A program made the position numbers and the translations under genes. Shown piece after piece: positions 8,115 through 13,693 of a stretch of DNA of 15,895 bases. Below the pieces are notes generated by a model. The model did no database searches and had not been told where the DNA came from. It saw only the letters and a program-made list of their open reading frames with translations. Each line of letters starts with the position of its first letter. Position 1 is the stretch's first letter. The stretch is from an uncultured Clostridia bacterium (GTDB taxonomy: Bacteria > Bacillota > Clostridia > Christensenellales > UBA1242): contig CANPWT010000021.1 of NCBI GenBank assembly GCA_947584775.1, forward strand, positions 1 through 15,895. The letters run 5' to 3'.

Positions 8115-11100
8115 TTAGTCTTTATCTGTGTCAGTGTCGTTTTCTGCATTGGCAGTGCTTGTTTCGCTTTCTACTTCGGCGTTGTCTGCGTTTTCTACTA
8201 CAACTTCTTCCTCAGTTTGGGTTTGATTTGTTGCCTTTGCTTTAGAAGATTTTTTGTTAGATTTATTGTTGTTGCCATTGCCTCTGCCTGTGAACACGAA
8301 GAACAATATTACACCAGCAAGCACAATTAACGAAATTACAATCAACACAATGCCAAGCACAGTATTGTTGTTGTTTTCAGTTTGTTCAGCCTTTTCAACA
8401 ACGTTAAACTTAATTGTTTCGGTTTGTTCGTTGCCGTAATTATCTTTAATTTTTAATGTTAATGTGCACTCGCCTGTGCCGTTAATCCTATACTCTCTTG
8501 TTCCGCCCGAAACATTAGTGCCGGACAAGGTTACAGTCAAGTCCGTCCAGGACAATTTAACAGGAGTGTCATGCACATCGTCAATATCGGTAATGGTTAA
8601 ACCGGTGTTGCATGTGTAAACTAAATTATCGCCATTTTTAACTGTGATAACTAATTTTTCGTTATCCCAAGTTCGGGTTAAGTCTATTGTATAAGTGATT
8701 GTTTGGCCGGAAGTGTATACAATGTCTTGTTCCAATGTGCTTTTATTTGGAACGGTTATTGTAGGTGCAACATTATCGCCAACGCGGATTGTGTAAACCT
8801 GCTCTGGGGTTTTTGCTTCGCCAACAGTGGCTTGATATGTTACTTTATATTCGCCATTATGATGGTCGTGCTCGTTATTGTAAGTGGTAAATTGCCATAC
8901 AGGTTGCTCGCCAGATGTGTTTAAGGTAACTTCAATTTCCTTTTCGTCTGGGCCAACAACTTTTGGTTTGCACTCAACAACTTCTAAGCCATAACTTGCT
9001 GTTAAGCATGGTAGTTCAATCAATTCGTCTGGGGTTGCGGTTGTTTTTACTGTGTAACTATCTAAATTTACCCAAGATAAAGTTGGTTCTTTAATATTTA
9101 CTATAATAGGAGCGATATCGTCTGTTTGTTTGCCGTTATGTTGCGCGCTAAATGTTAAATAGTATGTACCAGGTGTGTTAAAGGTGTATGTGTCGCCAGC
9201 GTGATACCAATCTAATGCTTCGTCCTTTGTGTCTACATCGATTGGGTTAACAGTTGCGCTTTCGGTTACATCTTCGCCATCCAAGGTTACAATTTGTTCA
9301 AATATGATGGATGCGCCAACATCTTCTGTTATAGTGTTGCCAGAAACATTAACTTTTTCACCGTCCGGCTTGCTATAATGAACGGTTAATTTTGGAGAAC
9401 TGTTAGATTCTACAACAAAGTTAAAGTAAACTGATGTTACGTTGCCGGCAATGTCGGTTGCAGTGTAAATTACATAGTAATTGCCTGCTGTGTCTGTTAT
9501 AATTTTGCCGCCTGTAAATTCAACTTTGCCATCGTTATCGCTATCTGCTTCTTTTCTGCCCAAAGTTGCCCTATATTTAACATTGTCGCTAGCGGAAATT
9601 TGTTTGTCTATGTAGTAAATAGACCTAATTTCTAATTGATTATCAGCATCGTCAAATTCAACAGTTGGTAAAGTTACTTCCACATTTTGTTCAAATGTTT
9701 TGCCGTTTTCAATTTGATTTTCTGCTTTTGCAAAACTGCCGCCATCTTTAATTTCTGAAACCGTAGGGGCTTCCGCATCGTTTACAGTGCGGATATTAAT
9801 AACTTTTGTTTGCACTGCAAAGCGATTTTCGTTATTTAAACTAATTACACCAACAATAATTTTATTTTGGTCGGCATAATCGTCAAATTTAACTTCGAAT
9901 TTGCTTTCGTTAGATTTGCCGTTAGAAATGATTTTAAAGCCTTCATATTCGGACATTGTGAAGGTGCTATCTTCTAAAACGTTGCATTTTTTCTTGCTAG
10001 CGTCTGAATTTTTGTTTGTTAAAACTGCGTTAATTGCAGTGCGTAAATCGTCTTCGATTGATGCTTTAACATCGCCATAGTAATAGAAAGCAACATTTTT
10101 TAAGTTTTTATCGTTTTCGTCCGATGCTTCAATTTCGATATTAACAGTTTCGTCACTGCGTTTTGTTGTGGAATTGTTAAGGTTGGTTATTTTTACGGAT
10201 GGGTCAGCCTCAGTTGTAACGTTTGGCTGGTCTGCAACGGTAAATTTATAGAAAGATGTGCCAGAAGCATACAAATAGTTATCTTGCGAAATAATTGCAT
10301 TGTCACCATCTGAACGAACATAATAACCTAAGGTGTAATCGCCTGCAAATTTAGATTCAAGTTCTTCGCCATCTTTTTTAGCAAAACGGAAAGTTACTGC
10401 TTGATTGTATTTGCCAATACCGGTGTTATCTTCTTCCTCTGGTGCTAAATAACTTTGAGCGTAGTTGTAACCGTCTTCACCCTCGTGAACTTCAACAAGG
10501 TTGCCGTTTTCCATCCTCATGTTATCTAAGTAATAATATTTTGTTACACCACTTTGCACAATACGGATATAGCGGTATAATTTTAAATCTTTATATTCGT
10601 TAACCAAATCGTTTGCGTAAATTGCTGGCATTACAATTTCTGCATAGCCATATTTATCACGCATTTCGATGTTGTAGTTTGTGTTAACTTTTGCCTCGCC
10701 GTTTTCGTCAGTTACAGGGTTGCCATCGGCGTCAAGGTCGTAAGCGTAAGCCATGTAAACTTTTGGGTCGGAACTATCGGTTACGTGAACGGCTTGTTTG
10801 GTGCGGTCGTTAGTAATTGTTGCTGTGTTGCCGTACGCATCCACGATTGTGTATGTAATTGTATATTCGCCAACTAAATCTTTATAACTTGTGGCGTTTT
10901 CAAATTTAGACAAGGTCATATCAAATGTAAGGTTATCAGTTGCCTTTAAAACTTGTTTGATATTTGAATTAACTTTGGCAATTTCAACTTGGGTGATGTT
11001 GTAATCAACATTATTGTTGTATTTATCGTTTACGGTTAATTTAGGCAAAACAATGCCCTTTTTACCTAACTCGATGCCACTTGGAACGGTGAAATCGTTA

Positions 11101-11924
11101 ATTTTAATGTCTTCGCTTGTTGGAGCAACAAAATCTGCGCTTACTAAAATATCGCGAGAATAACTTGGCCTGTTGCTGCCCTTATCGCTAACATATTCTA
11201 CGGTATATTTACCAACTGTTGTAGGGTTAATGTAATTTACGCCTTCAACTGTATAAAAATCACTGCCGTTGTTTGCGCCATCTTTTCTGGCCAATTCAGC
11301 ACCGTTACGATAAACGCGAGGCTGAACAACTACGCCCTCATCGTCTGAACCGGTAATTTTAACCCTTGCAACCGGCAGTTGAATAGCAGCAGAATTTTGT
11401 TTAACTTGTTTAGGAAGTAAAACTTTTTGGCCTTGCTTGTCGCCCTCTTCAATGATTGTAAAGTCTAGTTCGTAAGAAACATTTTCTACTGTAACAGTAA
11501 AGTCCCTAGAATAGAATTTATAACTATTTGCGTTAATTATATATTGAATATGATATAAACCATTTGCAAGCGAACTAACAGTTACTTTGTCTGTATTAAA
11601 AGTAAAGTAACTATCGTTAGATGCTTCCCCAACGTTGTAGTAGTATTTTTGGCCGGCTGGGTCGGTAACCTTGATGGAATATTTTACTTCTGCGCTATTA
11701 TCGAAATAGGTGTTAAGTAAAGGAATTTCCAACTTTTCGCCTTTGCTTGCGTTAATTTTTGCTTTTGGCATTTTAACAGTGGACATGATTTGGTTATAAC
11801 TATCGTATGTATAACTCATGGTTGCATAAGTTGATAGTGATGGATTTAATGCAAAAACCACACTGCAAATTGCAAATGCTAAAAATAAAATAATTGCTTT
11901 AAAGTATTTTTTTATTGTGCTCAT
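8115..11924 (-). CDS. Large single-pass surface protein with Ig-like modules
   Basis: The product is 1269 residues. An N-terminal signal peptide (residues 1 to about 25 or 34: KKYFK, a hydrophobic core, then VFA or TYA) is followed by a long extracellular region of beta-rich modules. Repeated module-end motifs of the type G-x-Y-x-x-x-Y, sometimes followed by D-x-x-GN, occur near residues 122, 238, 352, 528, 814, 919, 1024 and 1152, suggesting about nine Ig/bacterial-Ig-like domains. A transmembrane helix spans 1188-1212. The tail (1213-1269) is first Lys/Asn rich, then rich in Glu, Asp and Thr, and should be cytoplasmic. There is no LPxTG motif, so the protein is membrane-anchored rather than sortase-linked. 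The likely role is adhesion or envelope structure, but no ligand can be named. ATG 11924 is supported by AGGAGA at 11929-11934 and a strong promoter. It appears monocistronic. Confidence 0.85.
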   Translation of the reverse strand: MSTIKKYFKAIILFLAFAICSVVFALNPSLSTYATMSYTYDSYNQIMSTVKMPKAKINASKGEKLEIPLLNTYFDNSAEVKYSIKVTDPAGQKYYYNVGEASNDSYFTFNTDKVTVSSLANGLYHIQYIINANSYKFYSRDFTVTVENVSYELDFTIIEEGDKQGQKVLLPKQVKQNSAAIQLPVARVKITGSDDEGVVVQPRVYRNGAELARKDGANNGSDFYTVEGVNYINPTTVGKYTVEYVSDKGSNRPSYSRDILVSADFVAPTSEDIKINDFTVPSGIELGKKGIVLPKLTVNDKYNNNVDYNITQVEIAKVNSNIKQVLKATDNLTFDMTLSKFENATSYKDLVGEYTITYTIVDAYGNTATITNDRTKQAVHVTDSSDPKVYMAYAYDLDADGNPVTDENGEAKVNTNYNIEMRDKYGYAEIVMPAIYANDLVNEYKDLKLYRYIRIVQSGVTKYYYLDNMRMENGNLVEVHEGEDGYNYAQSYLAPEEEDNTGIGKYNQAVTFRFAKKDGEELESKFAGDYTLGYYVRSDGDNAIISQDNYLYASGTSFYKFTVADQPNVTTEADPSVKITNLNNSTTKRSDETVNIEIEASDENDKNLKNVAFYYYGDVKASIEDDLRTAINAVLTNKNSDASKKKCNVLEDSTFTMSEYEGFKIISNGKSNESKFEVKFDDYADQNKIIVGVISLNNENRFAVQTKVINIRTVNDAEAPTVSEIKDGGSFAKAENQIENGKTFEQNVEVTLPTVEFDDADNQLEIRSIYYIDKQISASDNVKYRATLGRKEADSDNDGKVEFTGGKIITDTAGNYYVIYTATDIAGNVTSVYFNFVVESNSSPKLTVHYSKPDGEKVNVSGNTITEDVGASIIFEQIVTLDGEDVTESATVNPIDVDTKDEALDWYHAGDTYTFNTPGTYYLTFSAQHNGKQTDDIAPIIVNIKEPTLSWVNLDSYTVKTTATPDELIELPCLTASYGLEVVECKPKVVGPDEKEIEVTLNTSGEQPVWQFTTYNNEHDHHNGEYKVTYQATVGEAKTPEQVYTIRVGDNVAPTITVPNKSTLEQDIVYTSGQTITYTIDLTRTWDNEKLVITVKNGDNLVYTCNTGLTITDIDDVHDTPVKLSWTDLTVTLSGTNVSGGTREYRINGTGECTLTLKIKDNYGNEQTETIKFNVVEKAEQTENNNNTVLGIVLIVISLIVLAGVILFFVFTGRGNGNNNKSNKKSSKAKATNQTQTEEEVVVENADNAEVESETSTANAENDTDTDKD

Positions 11925-11952
11925 TTTGTCTCCTATTTAATTAGTCTTAATA

Positions 11953-11981
11953 ATTGTATAAAATTGTAATATTTTTGTCAA
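11953..11981 (-). promoter_or_regulatory. Strong sigma-A promoter of the surface protein gene
   Basis: On the minus strand, consensus TTGACA (11976-11981) is separated by exactly 17 nt from TACAAT (11953-11958), which matches 5 of 6. It lies 28 nt upstream of the start codon and is the best promoter in the window, suggesting high expression of the surface protein. Confidence 0.87.
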
Positions 11982-11989
11982 ACAAAATC

Positions 11990-12005
11990 ACAGTAGATTT
12001 ACTGT
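11990..12005. repeat. Inverted repeat upstream of the surface-gene promoter
   Basis: ACAGTA-GATT-TACTGT is a perfect 6+6 dyad whose edge lies 8 bp upstream of the -35 hexamer. It may be an operator for the surface protein gene. A run of T on its plus-strand side also makes it look like a weak terminator, but no plus-strand gene precedes it. Confidence 0.35.
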
Positions 12006-12048
12006 TTTTTTCATAATTAGTTTTAGTTTTTTATCTAAATTTAAAACG

Positions 12049-12090
12049 AAAAAAAAATCTAGTTATGTCGAATATGAAAACATAACTAGA
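12049..12090 (-). terminator. Terminator of the hicB-like operon
   Basis: On the minus strand, a 10-bp stem TCTAGTTATG/CATAACTAGA (arms 12058-12067 and 12081-12090, 13-nt loop) is followed by nine U (12049-12057). It lies 7 nt beyond the TGA stop of the 175-residue protein. Confidence 0.88.
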
Positions 12091-12097
12091 AAATTTG

Positions 12098-12625
12098 TCA
12101 TAATTCTTGAACTTTTTGCTGAGCATAATCCTTGGTTATAAAATTAAATTCCTCGCTGCTGGCTAAAAAATATTGCTGTTCCCTATGTTTTTTTAACTTG
12201 GCCAAAAAACTGCTGTTTAACAATTTAAATCGGCTTATAAGTATGTTGTTTAACTTGTTAAAATCTATGGTGTTGGCTTTGTTTAACTCACGCTCGGTTT
12301 GAATTGCCCACTCGCTTGGCTCTAACTTGTTGCTAGCGTCAAACCCGCACAAAATATTCATGCTTTCGGGCGAACAAACAACCCTTGAAATTACTTTAAT
12401 TTTTTCCCTAACCGTAGTTGGCAATTCCTTAACTGCGTTGGCGTCCATATAATAAAATTCATACAATTTATCTTTAACGCCAAAAATTGCTTCGGCATGT
12501 TTGCTGCGCTTTAAAATGACTCTATCGCCATAAACGCCTCTGCCACGCTTATATTCTACAATTTCGTAAAAGTTGTTTATTAAAAAGTCTAACTGACCAT
12601 AGTTTAACTGGTTAACCCTAGTCAT
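12098..12625 (-). CDS. Unidentified 175-residue protein in operon with HicB-like protein
   Basis: I do not recognise this protein. It is soluble, with no signal peptide or membrane segment, and is basic in the N-terminal third (YKRGRGVYGDRVILKRSKH, around residues 25-43). A mid region contains VVCSPESMNILCGF and the C-terminal third is helical (FNKLNNILISRFKLL). It ends in TGA and starts 12 nt after the HicB-like gene, with GAGG (12631-12634 region) as ribosome binding site, so the two are co-transcribed. It is too long and of the wrong pattern for HicA (about 60 residues, dsRBD fold). It could be a non-standard partner or an unrelated gene. A terminator follows. Confidence 0.75.
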   Translation of the reverse strand: MTRVNQLNYGQLDFLINNFYEIVEYKRGRGVYGDRVILKRSKHAEAIFGVKDKLYEFYYMDANAVKELPTTVREKIKVISRVVCSPESMNILCGFDASNKLEPSEWAIQTERELNKANTIDFNKLNNILISRFKLLNSSFLAKLKKHREQQYFLASSEEFNFITKDYAQQKVQEL

Positions 12626-12637
12626 ACCACCTCACTT

Positions 12638-12907
12638 TTAAGCCAATGCGTCAACTAATAAAACTATATTCTTTTTATTCTTTTTATAAATTTTATCAAA
12701 TTCGGTTGGAGATTCAATTTCACAATCAAATTTGATTGCGCAATCTACCATAGCACACAAATATTCTTTTGCTTTAATGTAGGCATCCACCACGGTTTCC
12801 CCCTCAGTTACAATGCCTAAATCTGGTATAGTTATTGTGTAAAAGCCGGTGTTTGTGCCCTTTTCATCATCCTTAATTACAACTGCTGGGTAAACTAAAT
12901 CTTTCAT
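12638..12907 (-). CDS. HicB-like protein, no HicA beside it
   Basis: The 89-residue protein has the HicB-type partial RNase-H-like pattern: YPAVVIKDDE at 6-15, GFYTITIPDLGIVTEGET at about 21-38 (compare the family pattern G-x-Y-x-V-x-x-PDLPG-x-x-T-x-GDT), then a helix with DAYIKAKEYL (42-51). HicB proteins usually neutralise the mRNA-cleaving toxin HicA, but many Firmicutes carry solitary copies. No DNA-binding domain follows the core, so autoregulation like that of classic HicB is not evident. The gene has a good promoter 36 nt upstream. AAGGATGG precedes the start by about 6 nt; a second AAAGG sits directly against the ATG and is too close to be the main site. The downstream partner is an unknown 175-residue protein. 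Confidence 0.75.
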   Translation of the reverse strand: MKDLVYPAVVIKDDEKGTNTGFYTITIPDLGIVTEGETVVDAYIKAKEYLCAMVDCAIKFDCEIESPTEFDKIYKKNKKNIVLLVDALA

Positions 12908-12942
12908 ACCTTTCCATCCTTAAAAATAGAATTATTGTTTGA

Positions 12943-12971
12943 ATTATACCATAAATAATTTTTATTGTAAA
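12943..12971 (-). promoter_or_regulatory. Promoter of the hicB-like operon (extended -10)
   Basis: On the minus strand, TTTACA (12966-12971), a 17-nt spacer and perfect TATAAT (12943-12948) are present, with TGG immediately upstream of the -10 (12949-12951), an extended -10-like context. Confidence 0.82.
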
Positions 12972-12986
12972 ATAATTTTGGGCATA

Positions 12987-13015
12987 TTTTAAAATTAGTT
13001 TGGCAATAAAAAAAC
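12987..13015. repeat. Terminator-tail repeat, copy 1
   Basis: TTTTAAAATT, then A, then the 18-nt word GTTTGGCAATAAAAAAAC (12998-13015). Nearly the same sequence occurs at 13643-13672. Both copies lie just beyond the stem of a minus-strand terminator and include its U-tract. Confidence 0.7.
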
Positions 13016-13027
13016 CCTCAATGAGGG
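13008..13027 (-). terminator. Terminator of the 106-residue protein gene
   Basis: On the minus strand, stem CCCTC/GAGGG (13015-13019 and 13023-13027, 3-nt loop) is followed by seven U (13008-13014). It begins 2 nt beyond the TAA stop at 13030-13032. Confidence 0.88.
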
Positions 13028-13029
13028 AA

Positions 13030-13350
13030 TTATAATGTTTCTTGCTCAACCACGGTTGCTTGGGTGGCGGTTTTTTGCGCTTCAAGCGATGCTTTTACAT
13101 TGCTAGATAACTTGCGGGATTTGTTTTTATTTTTTTCTAAGTCCTTAGCCAAAACATTGGTTAATTTTTCAACATTGGCGCTAAAAACCTCTCTGCTGGC
13201 TTGCATGTGGGCAGGAGTGTTACCCTTTAAAACTTGATGTTGCTCAAAGTATTTTTTGTATTTGTTTATTAATTTTTTGTTGGTTAAATTGTTGATGCGT
13301 TTGCCGCTAAATTCAATTTGACCGGTTACTAAAATTTGTGCTGTGTTCAT
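13030..13350 (-). CDS. Unidentified 106-residue basic protein
   Basis: I do not recognise this protein. It is soluble and Lys/Asn rich, mostly helical by composition, with basic patches (TNKKLINKYKKYF about 23-35 and KNKNKSRKL about 73-81) and a low-complexity Thr/Ala/Gln/Glu tail. No signal peptide or membrane segment is seen. It is clearly a real gene: AGGAGG lies 6 nt upstream of the ATG, a good promoter precedes it and a strong terminator follows it. It stands alone between rpoC and the hicB-like operon. The basic patches suggest nucleic-acid contact, but this is only a guess. Confidence 0.8.
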   Translation of the reverse strand: MNTAQILVTGQIEFSGKRINNLTNKKLINKYKKYFEQHQVLKGNTPAHMQASREVFSANVEKLTNVLAKDLEKNKNKSRKLSSNVKASLEAQKTATQATVVEQETL

Positions 13351-13377
13351 ACTTTGCCTCCTACATTTATTGGCTAC

Positions 13378-13406
13378 ATATTAACATAAAAAAAATAATT
13401 TGTAAA
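13378..13406 (-). promoter_or_regulatory. Promoter of the 106-residue protein gene
   Basis: On the minus strand, TTTACA (13401-13406), 17 nt, then TAATAT (13378-13383) preceded by TGT, an extended -10-like context. It lies 28 nt upstream of the start codon. Confidence 0.7.
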
Positions 13407-13642
13407 TAGTTTTTTAATATTTTTTAAAAATAAATTTTAAATTTTTTTTATTTAATATTTTTTAATTAAATTTTTTAACATTTTTAAAAATATACTATTT
13501 TATAGTGGGTTTTTGATATATGGCTTTAATTTTTTATTTATATTTTTATTTTATTTTATATTTTTTACGAGTATTTTTCGTAAAAATTTTTACGAGTATT
13601 TTTCGTATTTAAAAATTATGTTTAAAGCAAGTATTTTTTTAT
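13407..13642. other. AT-rich spacer with a tandem dyad repeat
   Basis: This is very AT-rich non-coding DNA between rpoC and the 106-residue gene. Apart from the dyad array at 13562-13607 and the terminator-tail repeat that follows, I see nothing in it. A 71-codon plus-strand frame crossing it lacks a ribosome binding site and runs into rpoC antisense. Confidence 0.7.
13562..13607. repeat. Tandem 21-nt repeat with four TACGA/TCGTA half-sites
   Basis: Two identical 21-nt units (13562-13582 and 13587-13607), each TTTTT-TACGA-type dyads with internal TACGA...TCGTA, are separated by AAAA. The junction forms the perfect 18-bp palindrome TCGTAAAAATTTTTACGA (13578-13595). The half-sites at 13566, 13578, 13591 and 13603 are spaced 12-13 bp. 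Confidence 0.8.
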
Positions 13643-13672
13643 TTTTAAAATTGGGTTTGGCAATAAAAAAAC
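13643..13672. repeat. Terminator-tail repeat, copy 2
   Basis: TTTTAAAATT, then GG, then GTTTGGCAATAAAAAAAC (13655-13672), matching copy 1 at 12987-13015 except for one or two bases. It lies directly past the rpoC terminator stem. Confidence 0.7.
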
Positions 13673-13689
13673 TCCCCAGCGCGGGGAGT
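13665..13689 (-). terminator. Terminator of rpoC
   Basis: On the minus strand, a 7-bp GC-rich stem ACTCCCC/GGGGAGT (13671-13677 and 13683-13689, 5-nt loop) is followed by a U-tract through 13665. It starts 4 nt past the rpoC stop, so it ends the rpoBC transcription unit. Confidence 0.9.
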
Positions 13690-13693
13690 AAAT

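Noticed and set aside
7940..8149. Minus-strand open frame of 69 codons across the structured island
   Set aside because: It overlaps the 3' end of the surface gene and its terminator, has no ribosome binding site, and its codons simply read through the hairpins. The RNA structure explains the sequence better.
11990..12011. Plus-strand terminator (6-bp stem plus T7)
   Set aside because: No plus-strand gene lies upstream. The dyad is better considered a possible operator of the minus-strand promoter.
12873..13085. Minus-strand 70-codon frame between the 106-residue gene and the hicB-like gene
   Set aside because: It overlaps both genes out of frame and spans a terminator and a promoter.
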